64,000 nucleotides of DNA, from the NCBI GenBank assembly GCA_037127315.1, contig JBBBDQ010001611.1:1-64000 (forward strand), read 5' to 3'. The notes beneath the pieces were generated by a model. That model worked only from the letters and a program-made list of their open reading frames with translations, searched no databases and was not told the DNA's origin. The stretch's first letter is position 1; each line of letters begins with the position of its first letter. Origin of the DNA: Ascarosepion bandense. Taxonomy: Eukaryota; Mollusca; Cephalopoda; Sepiida; Sepiidae. A program made the translations under genes and the position numbers. Shown one piece after another: positions 1-10,563 of the stretch.

Positions 1-632
1 ATTTGAATTCCACATTATTATGTAAAATGTTTGACTGAATGTTCCTAGTGAAAAGATTTGGTCTTGCGCAGCAAGAATATAAACTTCAGATTCAGATTTT
101 AATCCAGATGCACGTAACAATCGATGGGTATTAACTTTATGAACATTGGGTTTATTAAAAAGTTCTGGATATTTGCCATGCAGAGGTTTGTGTTGCTAGC
201 GTTGTTTCATCTATTCAAAAGCATTATCCTTGTTTTGTTTTTTTTCATATTTTTGCTGCAATAATATTCTTGGTTTCTGTTTAGATTGTTTTACAATCCG
301 CTCGACAATCCATATCAATTAATAAACAGGATTTTTTTGTTGGTTTTTAAAAATAACATCCGGCCTATTTCATTTCTGTAACCGGTGCTGGGTGATGTTT
401 ACACTCGTGTTTGTTTATATATTTCCATAGTGTTTGCACATTGTCCAGTGTAAATATTATCCCACTCCATCGCGGTAATTTTTATACGAATTTCGAGCAA
501 GTACAGAATATCCTGAGATTAGATGGTCTATTGTTTCTTGGTATTTATCACAGAACCTGCATTTTTTTATCTGTTCAAAAGCATTATGCTGTTTCCTCTG
601 TTCAAAAGCATTATCCCTGGGTTTTTTTTTTT

Positions 633-884
633 TCATATTTTTGCTGCAATAAGGTATTTATCACAGAACCTGCATTTTGAATCCTCATTATTATGCAAAA
701 TGTTTGACTGAATGTTCCTAGTGAAAAGTCTTTGGTCTTGCGCAGCAAGAATAAAGATTTCAGATTCAGATTTTAATCCAGATGCACGTAACCATTGATG
801 GGTATTAACTTTATGAACATTGGGTTTATTAGAAAGTTCTGGATATTTGCCATGCAGAGGTTTGTCTTGCCAGCGTCGTTTCAT
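633..884 (-). pseudogene. R2/R4-like LINE C-terminal domain fragment
   Basis: An 83-residue open stretch begins KRRWQDKPLHGKYPELSNKP and ends at the CRFCDKY half of the zinc knuckle. The same protein block recurs at 33780-34193 and 61962-62219 on the minus strand, and in broken form at 20880-21130 on the plus strand. It is a relic of the retrotransposon protein and not a host gene. The usual QETIDHLISGC continuation is displaced here to about 560-490 by local duplication. Confidence 0.65.
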
Positions 885-911
885 CTATTCAAATGCATTA
901 TCCTTGTTTTT

Positions 912-1319
912 TTATTTTTCATATTTTTGCTGCAATAATATTCTTGGTTTCTGCTTAGATTGTTTTACAGAATTTACGAAATAAAAATCTTCTTTGTATT
1001 TATTGCCTTCTTTCATCATTGAATATTGTTTCTTGCTGTTTTCATGTTGTTTAGCATTATCCAGTCCTTTGTTGTTTCTAGTTATGTTAGTAAGCCAATA
1101 GTTGTTGATTTGTATGACAATTCTAGCTGAATAAGACCTTTTCCTCCTTCTTTCTGGGGGTATGTATATGCGGTCTACGTCAGCCTTTGGATGATGTATC
1201 ATATGTTTAGAAAAATTCTTTCTTGTCTTAGAATCTTTTTGTCTGATATCATTTAGAATCCAGGGCAAGATTTTGAGGCTGTATTGGACCACTTGGATGG
1301 CAAGGTTATTGTTGTCCAT
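912..1319 (-). pseudogene. R2/R4-like LINE thumb/linker fragment
   Basis: A 135-residue open frame contains NLAIQVVQYSLKIL, then HHPKADVDRIYIP, then a basic stretch that looks shifted out of frame, since related elements have an acidic KEGGKGL-type continuation there. Related text is found at 62488-62736 and 49084-49299 on the minus strand. It lies between reverse transcriptase and zinc-knuckle pieces of the same LINE. No host function is suggested. Confidence 0.6.
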
Positions 1320-1984
1320 AAATCTGTTTTAAGAATTCAATTCAGTTTTTAATATCAGTGTACCTTGTGTACTACTATTTACGCACTATTTCTTTCATTT
1401 TTTTTTTTTGGCGAATTTTTTCACCCTAATTTAAAAATATGTAGCTGTAAAATTCTTCTTGCTCTAAGACTTTTATTGTTACAGCAAGATCCAAACAAAT
1501 TTACCAGGTTTGTTGTAGGGATCCCCGTGAAATTGAAGCTCAAGTACATTTATTCAGACTGAAATTTCTTTCAATATCTTCAGTGAAGCATTTTACAGTT
1601 TGCAGAAGTCCTTCTAGCTCATTGTCATTCTTACCATATAACTTAAATTACCTATGTAAAATAGATGGCTTATTTTCTTTTGAGCTATTTTATAACCACA
1701 TTCTGTCTTGCTAAGTTGATTAGTTGATGCTATTACTGATAAGCAAAATAGACTTATAGGTTCCATTTATATGAGTGAGGTAAAGGGTTGTTTTCGATGT
1801 CAACTGACATTGCTGGATAAAATTGATGATGACTGGTGATACCTTGTACATATTTAAGATTTATCTTTTCATTGAAACAGGTTTTCAAAATCATCATATT
1901 AATATTAATTAATGTTGGTGTTTACATCTGTAACAGCCACGTTTGCACTCTATTTGTTGAAGCTGTAGTATGTCATTTCTTTCC

Positions 1985-2880
1985 AAGAATAAAGGACCTG
2001 GAGCCAGAAATGTAGTATTTTTTGTTGTTTTTTATCCCAAGAATATTACCCGTGTCCAAAACTCAGAACTGTATATTGAGCAAATCTGTCAATGTGAAAT
2101 GCCTTCAGGAAAATCTTCCACTCTGTTAGGCGCTGAAAAAATTCTGTATTCAACATCGAAAATTCACCATTTTTTCATCTTCTGCAAATATCTTAAAACA
2201 TATATATTTCATGTAAATTCATAATTAGGTTTCAACAAATATATTTGATGTTTAAATAACGAAAGTAACTATGACATCTGATTTTAAAAATATCAATAGC
2301 CAAAATTACAGAAAAGATCATGAAATATTAAAAAGTAATTTACAGAAAATTATCGTCATTGGCTTCACCCATCGCCTCTAGACGACTTCACAATCTCCTG
2401 CAACTTTTCTGGACAGTTGCCTTTTTTATGTTGGTGATTGCTGACATAATTCTTGCCTTCAGATCAACTTTGTTGTAACAATGATTTTCGTTGGTCTCTC
2501 ACTCAACATGATATGATTCAACTGCTTGTGTGGCATGGTGCAGAATGCTGTTGCCAGACATACTGTTTTTCATCAGCCCTTGTCTCGACACAGAACAACA
2601 CTACCAACTTAAATCACTTGATGTAGTCTTTCGAGTTCAGTCCCAGGTCTTCACCAAGTAATTCAGAAATTCTTTTCTCATCAGATTGATCAGAGTGAGT
2701 TTTACATCCATTCATAATCACTATTCTACACATACAAATAAACTGAGCTGTTTTCATATTGAGACCCACTCGGAAATATTTGTATTGAATACTCCGGCTC
2801 GAATGCCAAGCAGTACATAATGCTATTTCCGAATTTCTAGTGAACTGAATTGTGTCATGGAGCTTTTTTCTCATAAAAAG
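1985..2880 (-). mobile_element. Mariner-like transposase relic plus flank
   Basis: On the minus strand, around 2570-2545, the frame reads YVWQQHSAPCH, matching the second catalytic block of mariner-family transposases, where the usual form is QQDSAPCH. The expected catalytic Asp is His here. Upstream text (2614-2874) is open for 86 codons and is shared with the copies at 22320-22890 and 59150-59690. The flank to 1985 is also shared with 59700-60020. The copy cannot be active. The family call rests on short motifs and is moderately sure. Confidence 0.6.
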
Positions 2881-2936
2881 GTCCCCAACTGAACGTTCTA
2901 CACAGTGAATTGTGCGCGTATAATGTTATGCGCTAA

Positions 2937-3080
2937 AAAATCTGCCTACATACACCGAACGCCCATAGGCCAGGTGTAGAAATTTCGGTCGGGTTTCAAT
3001 CCTGGGTAAAAAAACGATCGGAGTCTAACCGTACTGATGACCTGTGATACGGCGAATCTGATCTGTGTGCGGATGACAAT

Positions 3081-3131
<51 letters not shown>

Positions 3132-3135
3132 GGTT
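2937..3135 (+). mobile_element. tRNA-derived SINE with microsatellite tail
   Basis: The sequence has an A-box-like CATAGGCCAGGTGTAG and, about 30 bases on, a B-box-like GGGTTTCAATCCTGGGT, followed by a body containing GGAGTCTAACCGTACTGATGA and a tail of (AC)n then (AT)n. A close copy lies at 22927-23130. Pol III-type boxes with a simple-repeat tail are characteristic of tRNA-derived SINEs. Both copies sit at the same place in the 3' flank of the gene units, so they moved by segmental duplication. Confidence 0.65.
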
Positions 3136-3169
3136 TGGGTGTGTGTATATGTGTGTGTAAGTGCATTGT

Positions 3170-4245
3170 GCATCTTATTTCAGTGTTGTGTTTGAAATTA
3201 GATTATTTTATATATTTTCATCCTTTCTTCCATCTCATTAATGAGTTAGGATATCATGGATATATTAACGCCTATAGTGGACTTTGAATAGTTGAGAATA
3301 ACAATATATTTTTTGTTTTTTCAAGCACTGCATTAATAATAATAATTCTACTCTAATCTTGTTCTGAATTCACTTTTTATTATTTATCGAATGGACATAT
3401 AGAAACAACATTAAAACAATCATTAACATAACATACAAATTTGTGGAAACTAATGGGAATCAATGGCTCATTTTCATATTTCATTTAAGACAACTAATAT
3501 TAGAGAAAACTAAATTCCACACAGTTAACAGGTGTCATTAGCTATCTTCATCAGTACATAGATTCCAAATGAACTGAAAGTATTTTGCAAGGAGGAAAAA
3601 GCAAAATTCGTGGAGAATCAGTTGAAGCCTTTGATTCGTTAACATGAGAAAAAAATCTCATAATAACTGTGATTCCTCGGAAACACTCTGTGTTCGGACT
3701 CTACTCTCAGCCACCCGGTGTCTATTCCCTTCCTACTCTCACTTTCTCTTCCTTTTTTTTCTTTCTCTCTCTTTCTTTCTTTCTCTCCTTCTCTCTCTCT
3801 CCCTTCCTAAGAAAAGAAGAAAAGGTTGATCTTTTGTGGAAGAAAAATATACGCACGCATAGATATTTTCCAAATTACCTATCCCTGGGTTCGAATCCAG
3901 TGTCCGTCTATATCCGTTTAACGTGTGTGCAAATAGAATCACCTGCAGTGTTACAACTAATTAAGATGTTTAAAGAGTTATTTAGTTTCAAGCAATTAAT
4001 TTTTGATGTTGTTGAATAATTTTTCTTTAGGGATATATCACCAAATATAGACCATTTGAGAAAGGACTGACAATTTTTCACAAATCACATTTGCTTTATT
4101 AACACCAATAAATTAGAGGCCCAACATACCAAAAAAAAATGAAATGAGAATGAACACTAATAAAAATTTTACACATTTTCCATCCAAATGAAATGTATAT
4201 TTCATAAACAATATTTCTCTAAATTCACTGTCTGTGTCGAAATAT
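3170..4245 (-). repeat. Conserved 3' flank of gene 1 unit
   Basis: This stretch downstream of gene 1 is shared with the 3' flanks of gene 3 (23170-24370) and gene 5 (about 54880-56110, opposite orientation), and in part with those of genes 2 and 4. It contains a (CT)n-rich tract at about 3760-3810 and a tRNA-like B box GGGTTCGAATCC at about 3888-3899. Reading frames inside it are low complexity and not conserved. I see no gene here. Confidence 0.7.
3878..3935 (+). repeat. tRNA-like SINE remnant
   Basis: It contains GGGTTCGAATCCAGTGTC, a near-consensus Pol III B box, followed by a conserved CTATATCCGTTTAACG. The same piece is found beside every gene: 23863-23905 (+), 13370-13410 (-), 32755-32800 (-) and 55370-55412 (-). 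No convincing A box or cloverleaf was found, so a functional tRNA is unlikely. Confidence 0.5.
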
Positions 4246-4311
4246 GTTTTACAGATCATTTGATATGTTATTTTAAATGTTTTACAGATCATTTGATATG
4301 TTATTTTAAAA
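4246..4311. repeat. 33-bp perfect tandem duplication in gene 1 3' flank
   Basis: Two adjacent 33-bp copies (4246-4278 and 4279-4311), each beginning GTTTTACAGATCATTTGATA, lie just downstream of the gene 1 polyadenylation signal. The other gene copies carry a single copy. Confidence 0.9.
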
Positions 4312-4322
4312 TAAAATCTATT

Positions 4323-4328
4323 TTTATT
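4323..4328 (-). terminator. Gene 1 polyadenylation signal AATAAA
   Basis: AATAAA on the minus strand lies about 62 bases past the gene 1 stop codon. The same signal is at the equivalent place in the other four genes. Confidence 0.8.
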
Positions 4329-4389
4329 TAGCACATTGAAATATTACAATAGCAAAATGAAAAGTAATCAAGTCCAGTATCTCAATTGT

Positions 4390-4827
4390 CTATGACTCAT
4401 TGCTGCCTTCAGCATCGGCATCGGCGGCAGCTTCTGTGGCTGTCTCCTCAGTCACTTGAACATCTTCACCAGAAGCTTCTTGCTGTTCCTCTGCGATGAC
4501 GTTGCTCACTGAAAAGCAACAAAAACATTATTAATAATATAATAGTTTTAGTTAAAAAATATTTTTCACTGTAGAATGTAATGTGATTATTTATTAAATT
4601 TGTTTTTATATTTGCAATATATATTCTACGTATTAGATGAAATCACTTTCAGAATTTCTGAAAAGAATATTTTGGGCAAAGCAGTTAAAAAATCAGTTAA
4701 AAATATTTAAAAAAATCTGATAAAATATGTAAAACAATTATGCATGACTTAAAATATATTAATTATTCGTACCTGCGAAGGCAGTAAAGACGCAGAGAGC
4801 CAAAAGAAAGATGAGTTTTCCAGACAT
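4390..4827 (-). CDS. Gene 1: small secreted acidic peptide (two coding exons)
   Basis: Coding exon 1 is 4827-4773 and coding exon 2 is 4508-4390 (TAG at 4392-4390). They are joined across a 264-bp intron with GT donor and AG acceptor to give 57 residues. Residues 1-24 form a signal peptide: Lys4, then a hydrophobic core LIFLLALCVFTAF, with likely cleavage after VIA24 or AFA18. The predicted mature part (33 residues) starts EEQQEASGED and ends AEGSNES; it has 12 Asp/Glu, no Lys/Arg, no Cys and no aromatic residue, so it is probably disordered. The start is the first ATG after the 5'UTR intron, preceded by ATCATC in all copies. The protein is identical to that of gene 2, its head-to-head neighbour. 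I do not recognise the family, and secretion is inferred from the signal peptide only. Confidence 0.85.
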
Positions 4828-5367
4828 GATGATCTGTAAAAAATATTCAAAATAATAATATATAATAATGGTATAAAAAGTTTTGCAGGCCTTCACTCAT
4901 TCGCAATAGTTAACGTACTTATCTTGCATTTCTTTATAGGTAATAACTAATATTTTTCATTATTATATATTAATATGTAGGGCGACTTATAAATTGAAAG
5001 CATTATTTATTTTATTTATTATCTGTTAGCACCTGCTCACGTCAAAAAAGTAAATTGTTCTTTCCGGCCATATCCGGTAAATATCTAAATATATAACTTC
5101 GATTATCGTGTGCTGTAATGTTGGACATGCAGTTGATAATCAATAAACGATCAGCCTGGGAATGCAGAGCCGAGTTCAATTTCTTATCAGGTTAGTGTCA
5201 TTCATTTACGCACAAATTTCTTAAGACACCCATTGACCGAAATGAGACATGAACGTTGAAGCCTGTCACATCCGTAGCTACCAAACAAAAATTTGTATAT
5301 TGCAGTAAAAGAATGACTTATTTCTCCATATACATGGAATCTGTGGAAAGTTGACGTTAAATATAGG

Positions 5368-5430
5368 ATACACACACACACACACACTCACATACACATA
5401 CACAAATAAACAGAAACACAAACACACAGA
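5368..5430. repeat. (CA)n-rich microsatellite in gene 1 intron 1
   Basis: A CA-rich tract lies in intron 1 (4834-5595). A microsatellite is present at the matching position of intron 1 in all five genes, with different lengths. Confidence 0.85.
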
Positions 5431-5595
5431 CAGATGATATTCATTAATTTGAGTTGAAGTGAAATTGGTAAGACATCGGAAAAAATAAACCTTTATGAAA
5501 TGCAGATTCCTATTTTAGCAAAACTCTCTGAATATAAAATTGTTCACAAATGTACATTTAAAAAAATAGATATAATAATAATTGTATTGACTTAC

Positions 5596-5691
5596 TTTGT
5601 GGTGCTGTGTTGTGGGAACACAAATTGACGATTCAACAGTTGACCGTTGTCAAAGAAAGTGACTTAGATGTGAGGGAGCCCGATTTTTATA
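5596..5691 (-). promoter_or_regulatory. Gene 1 TATA box and noncoding exon 1
   Basis: TATAAAAA lies at 5691-5684 on the minus strand, and a GT donor (GTAAGT) begins at 5595, bounding a noncoding first exon whose start is inferred at about 5660. From TATA to donor the block is 96 bp, exactly as in the other four genes, and is nearly identical among them. About 140 bp upstream of the TATA box is also conserved. Confidence 0.75.
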
Positions 5692-5914
5692 GCAGAATAT
5701 CTACGTGACCTAATTTAATTCCCTTTGTTGTCTTCTGAAAGGATTAGTACTTTTCAATAAAGAATTCTCTTTGGAATGTTAAGAAGGGGTTTAATCTTTA
5801 CTTATTTATGACAAAAGTATGTTTTATTTCATTTCATATTTCAAATAAGTTGTTAATGATTTTTTCGTGCTACGTTTATTTATTTCTGCTTAAACATTGA
5901 CTAGACCTCGGCAT

Positions 5915-6368
5915 TGATAATGATTTCGAACACTTTGCCGAAGATCTGAAGAAGGCTGATAGGGCGGTAATTTGCGGGGTCCGAGGGTTCAGCAATGTTC
6001 TTATATATTGGAACCAGAGAAGAAGACTTCCAACAGGCAGGAAAGCAGGAGGAAGATAGGCAGATGTTGTAGAGCTTAGAAAGGAGAGTGGAGAGTTAAG
6101 GGACACATTTCTTCAAGACTATGATTGCGATTCCGTCCCCACCACTCGCTTTGTGAGGGTCAAGTTTTGATATTATGCTAGAAATCAGCGAGGGCGTGAT
6201 GTGGACGTCATTCAAGTGGGCCTCAGTTCTAGATGGGAAATCGGGTGTCTGGACTCCAGACGAATCCAGACACGAATTGGTCGAGAATCTACGGGCAACG
6301 CATTCAGCCTTGTCCGCAGAGAAGGTGAGGACCTCAAACACGTTGATTAGTGGGGGTATTGAGGAATA
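5915..6368 (-). mobile_element. Jockey/CR1-like LINE fragment, 5'-truncated
   Basis: The minus strand encodes pieces of the same LINE protein as 8954-9967, for example LDPHKASGGDGI and, further on, the reverse-transcriptase start region. The 5' truncation point next to the unit flank (near 6368) is the same as in the LINE at 26795, showing one insertion event before duplication. The other end, at 5915, abuts gene 1's 5' flank after a deletion. Confidence 0.8.
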
Positions 6369-6374
6369 GCATTT

Positions 6375-6613
6375 TTGATCAAATGGGTGAGCAAAATGGT
6401 GGGAAAGGTAATTGATTATTTACACTCTCCAATAAATTTTGCGTTCAACTAATAAAACCAATTTTGACTATACAATTTAATTTCGTAAAACCAGGAATGT
6501 GTTTTTACAGAGGAGTGCTGGGAATACTATAGATATTCCTTTGTTTTAAGAAAAATGAAAATGAAGAGGATATTTATACTTCATATCAGTTAGAGATTAA
6601 ATTTAGATATGAG
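6375..6613 (+). repeat. Unit 5' flank block F2 (gene 2 side)
   Basis: This block starts near GATCAAATGGGTGAGCAAAA and contains CAGAGGAGTGCTGGGAATAC. It recurs at 15290-14950 (-), 26790-26480 (-), 29700-29960, 39120-39370 and 51710-51960, always in the 5' flank of a gene unit. It is interrupted here by the LINE at 6614-10563. No coding potential is apparent. Confidence 0.85.
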
Positions 6614-7790
6614 TTTTAGCCAGTGTGTTCTTATTTTGCTGTATTTTTTGAATTTTTTTTTATTCCTTTGGTTCTTATCTTTTCTGTCTAATTTTTGTTC
6701 CTGTTTTGTTACTAACCAAAGTTCTCTATTAGTCGCTCTTGTAATGCACTGCGACCATGATTGTGTAAATTGTTTTAATTATCAAATTTAGGTTTGGTAT
6801 ATTAGGGTTTCGGTTATATGTAGGAATTTTGAGTAAAGACCGGCCATATTTGTTTTTTTTGTTGTTCTCTCTTTCTCCCTTGCTAACTAGACACATAGCT
6901 TTGAGGTGTCCCCCTCTCCCACTCCAATGTATTCTGCCCTCACACTACTCTCAGTTACTGCTTACTTAGAGACAGCTTAAACTTTCCAGAACTGAATGGA
7001 AAAAACAAAATGAAGATAATTTTTTGAAATTTTCTTAACTTTTTTCTGTCAGTCAGCCTGCAACTGGTAAGTTTTGCCAATGTGTTCTTATTTTGCTGTA
7101 TTTTTTGAAGTTTTTTTTTTATTCCTTTGGTTCTTATCTTTTCTGTCTAATTTTTGTTCCTGTTTTGTTGCTAACCTAAGTTCTCTACTAGTCGCTCTTG
7201 TAATGCACTGCGACTATGATTGTGTAAATTGTTTTTAATTATCAAATTTAGGTTCAACTTAAGTTAAAACTTAGTAAACTTCAGTCACACATTTATTCTT
7301 TTTTTTTTAATTGGTGTGGATAGTACCTTCTATCGCCCGGTCTCACACTCCACCCACTTCTTTTGGACAGGAGTAGAGGTGATCGCCTTGTTTCTTGTTT
7401 AGGAAGGGGTTCCCGGTTGATCTCTCTCTTTTTCGGTCTTTATGTCGGTTCGGCTGGAAGCTTTTTGCAGTTGGTGAGTATGGTGGCAATGTCTCTTCAT
7501 TATGAGGGTACCGGGTTGGCAGTTTCCTGGTTGCTGCTTCCGACTGGTAGTTAGGAGCCCGAACTCTTGCGTAGCGTCTTGAGAGGCTGCTCTGATCAAC
7601 AGTTGAATAATATCGGGGTTCCTGTAGTGCCATTTCGCGCTTGGACGGGCGTCCCTTCATGAATTTCCGATGGGCAACCCCGAGGCCACATTATGCTGCA
7701 GGCGGGCGCCATTCACCATCCTTCACCTGCTGCAATTAACGACCATCTGACCCTACTCTAGACCTCTCTCTATCCACAACTATAACCAGC

Positions 7791-8750
7791 ATGAAATTAA
7801 ACAAACAAAATAGCAAGCCTAAACCAGCTAGTCATAAATCGCCCAAACCTATCTGCGTTTCCTTCACAAATATACGAGGTATTCACAGTAACTTTAATAG
7901 TGTAGAATCATTCCTTCTAACTAACTCACCTGATATCTTAGCTATATGTGAGACTAACCTTGACTCTTCTATCCCCTCTTCGGAGCTGTTCGTTCCTGGT
8001 TACCTTCCCCTCTTCAGGAAGGACTCCAATGTCCATATGCATGGGCTTGGTGTATATGTCAGCGAACAACTCCCCTAGCCAGGGTCACATCTCTTGAATC
8101 CCTTGATCATTCCTTCATGTGCTTCCGCCTCTCACTTATAAGCTCAGTTAGCTATCTCTTCTTCCTCTACCGCTCCCCCTCCTCCTCCTCTGACTGTACG
8201 GTACTTGATTGCATCTCTACTAATATCGACAGAGCCATTTCTTCTCACCCATCTGCCCATATATTTGTGTTTGGCGATTTTAACGCCCACCACACCATGT
8301 GGCTTGAAAACTCAGCCACCGACCTTGCTTCAATAACCCAAGCTCTAACGCAAGTGGTGGACTTCCCCACGCGTTACTCTAAAAACCCTAACTGAAGGGA
8401 CTCTTTACTCGACATTTGCTTTACCTCCATCCCAGACTCCTGCACTACCAGGCAACTCTGCCCCCTCGGAAACTCTGACCACGCCGTAGTCTCCGTCAAC
8501 ATCTCAATCCGCACTAACTCTACCCAAGAAAACCAGACCAGCAGAATATCATACTGCTACCAAAGAGCCGACTGGGACTCGTTCAGAGACTTCCTCTGCG
8601 ACGTCCCCTGGATCAACGTCTTCGATCTTCCTGTCGAAGACGGTGCCTCCGAAGTCTCCTCTTCGGTTAAGGCTGGCATCGATGCTTTTATCCCGGCCAG
8701 GAAATTCCAAATAAAACCAAATTCGTCCCCCTAGTTCTCACCCGCTTGCT
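7791..8750 (+). pseudogene. LINE endonuclease domain (EEP type)
   Basis: Frame 1 (7791-8078) has SFTNIRGIHSNF and DILAICETNLD, the N-terminal motifs of LINE endonucleases. After a frameshift near 8080, the frame from 8117 has FVFGDFNAHH, the catalytic GDFN block, and then GNSDHAVVSV, the C-terminal SDH block. A TGA at 8393-8395 and a TAG near 8732 interrupt it. In LINEs this domain nicks target DNA to prime reverse transcription. Confidence 0.8.
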
Positions 8751-8953
8751 CGGCCGCCATTGCCCACTGGAACCATTTCTTCCGGCTCTATCGAAGCTGC
8801 TCATCGAACCAAAGCAGGCGCCTTTTCGCCTCAGCACGGAACAAGTGTAAAAAAGTACTGAACGAAGCTAAGAGGGCGTTTGCTACCAGAATTAGGCAAC
8901 GCATAGCATCCTCTAAGTTTGGCTCCAAAGATTACTGGCGTCTCTGCAAAAGC

Positions 8954-9967
8954 GTGTTCAGCAGAAACAAGACTTCAATACCCCCACTAATCAATGAGTT
9001 TGAAGTTCTCACCTACCCAGCCGACAAGGCTGAATGCTTTGCCCGTAGATTCTCAACCAATTCGACACTGGACTCGTTAGGAATACCTACACCAGACTTC
9101 CCACCCAGAACTAAGGCTCAACTAAATAACGTCCACATTACACCCTCGCTGGTCGCCAAGATAATTGCACAACTTGACCCACACAAAGCGAGCAGCGGTG
9201 ACGGAATCCCAGTCAGAGTACTGAAGAAATGTGCCCCAGAACTCTCCTCTGTCCTCTCTAAACTCTATAACCTCTGCCTATCTGCTTCCTGCTTTCCTGC
9301 CTGTTGGAAGTCCTCCTGCGTAGTACCTATATTTAAGAATTCTGGCGAACCCTCAGACCCCGCCAAGTACCTTCCTATTAGTCTCCTTCCGATCTTTGGC
9401 AAAGTTTTCGAAGCCATTATCAACGCCGAGGTGATTCAGCATCTCACGGCCAACAGGCTTCTCTCTGACAAACAGTACGGGTTTCGCTTCACCAGGTCTA
9501 CTGCTGAGATGCTAACGACCATTACCGAGTACATATACCGGTCACTCGACAAGAACGGTGAAGCCCGAACCGTTGCCTTGGATATCTCCAAAGCATTCGA
9601 CAGGGTCTGGCATGCTGGCCTCTTGTGCAAACTGCGGAGCTACGGGATAACTGGACATCTGTTTGACCTCATTCAGTCTTTCCTCTCTAACCGCACATTG
9701 AAGGTGGTATTAAATGGGCATGCCTCCCAAAACTACCATACGAACGCGGGCGTCCCTCAAGGTTCTATCCTAGGTCCCACGCTCTTTCTGATCTACATTA
9801 ATGATCTCCGCGACGCCATTAGATCCAAAGTTGGCATGTATGCCGATGACACAACAATCTACTCTCGCATCGATCAGAAACCAGGTGTGGATGGCAAAGT
9901 GAACCTCGCTGCCGTACTTGAAAGGGATCTCCAATCCGAAGTGGCCTGGGGAGGAAATGGCTGGTAA
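8954..9967 (+). pseudogene. LINE reverse transcriptase domain
   Basis: This is the longest open frame in the window, 337 residues. Motifs in order are DPHKASSGDGIPVRVLK, PIFKNSGEPSDPAKYLPISL (fingers), TVALDISKAFDRVWH (motif A), GVPQGSILGPTLFLIYINDL (motif B) and MYADDTTIYS (motif C, YADD). The catalytic Asp residues are present, so this part alone looks intact, but the full ORF2 is broken upstream and downstream. Frame is lost at about 9960, and sequence present in the copy at 27715-27860 is deleted near 10030. It belongs to the Jockey/CR1-like group by motif pattern. Confidence 0.9.
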
Positions 9968-10039
9968 ATTTCAATGCCTCTAAAACGAAGCTGTTATCAA
10001 CTAACCACCATAGACAATCGCATCTACCTCCCTGTGCAG

Positions 10040-10376
10040 GGCCCGGAAGTTTTTCCCACCTGAATCTATTCTGCACATATACAAATCTACCATCCGCCCG
10101 TGGATTGAATATTGCTGCCATATCTGGTCGGGTACCCCTGCTGCTCTCCTTGGGCTTCTTGACAAAATACAAAGGAGAATCTTTAACGTGGTTGATACTG
10201 ACTTGGCAGACCGGCTGTCTGTTAAACAAATAAGATGTAACCGTAAATACTACTCCAACAGCTTCTTTTCTCGCGCTTCCCGCCTGTGGAGCTCCCTTCC
10301 ACAAGTATGCTTTCCCGACAGCTACAATCTCCAGGTGTTTAAATGTAGGGTCAATAGACACCTCCTATCACACTAA
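10040..10376 (+). pseudogene. LINE ORF2 C-terminal remnant
   Basis: It encodes the LYKSTIRPWIEYCCHIWSG-type block, then LLGLLDKIQRRI-like text, then FFSRASRLWSSLP and CRVNRHLL, found at the C-terminus of many Jockey-like ORF2 proteins. Relative to 27860-28340 it lacks about 150 bp near 10214. The stop is followed by the LINE 3' UTR and the poly(A) tail. Confidence 0.75.
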
Positions 10377-10563
10377 CTCCCAATTATTCTCAGAACACTC
10401 TCATCTACCCAACCCTCATTCTCGGTATCCTTACCCGCCTATCATCCACCCTCTGACATTTCCTATATTTAATCATCCTTTCTCCACTCTATGTAGCCCC
10501 TTGCGCAGTAGTGGCAATGACATCCTTGCTCGGAGTGAAACGCTTATAAAAAAAAAAAAAAAG

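Larger units (their letters stand above)
1..1975 (-). mobile_element. R2/R4-like LINE, decayed and partly duplicated
   Basis: Reading leftwards on the minus strand, the end of a reverse transcriptase is followed by a stretch with the motif VDRIYIP (about 1190-1170), then the KRRWQDKPLHGKYPEL block, then a zinc-knuckle CRFCDKY...H...C. This order fits the C-terminal half of R2/R4-clade non-LTR retrotransposons. The C-terminal block occurs twice (about 1-240 and 640-890), with 3' sequence between them at 300-560, so two copies are joined head to tail. Frameshifts and stops are frequent, and the element breaks off near 1975 against mariner-related sequence. The clade is inferred from motif order; the retrotransposon identity is well supported. 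Confidence 0.7.
6614..10563 (+). mobile_element. Jockey/CR1-like LINE, near full length, inserted in F2
   Basis: Comparison with the uninterrupted flank at 29920-29945 shows an insertion of about 3.95 kb between GATATGAG and AAAGAAGGATCG, ending in a poly(A) tract (10547-10561). The 5' UTR contains a direct repeat (6614-6790 against 7070-7260). ORF2 follows from 7791, with an apurinic-type endonuclease, then reverse transcriptase. A frameshift near 8080, stops at 8393 and about 8732, and two internal deletions near 10030 and 10214 make it inactive. No ORF1 was recognised and no clear target-site duplication was found. Confidence 0.85.

Noticed and set aside
3878..3935. Candidate tRNA gene from the B-box GGGTTCGAATCC
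   Set aside because: No matching A box, acceptor stem or cloverleaf could be drawn; the piece recurs as part of unit flanks.
7343..7660. 105-residue minus-strand frame in the LINE 5' UTR
   Set aside because: It lies antisense to a LINE 5' region, overlaps another open frame, and shows no recognisable domain or splice/promoter context.
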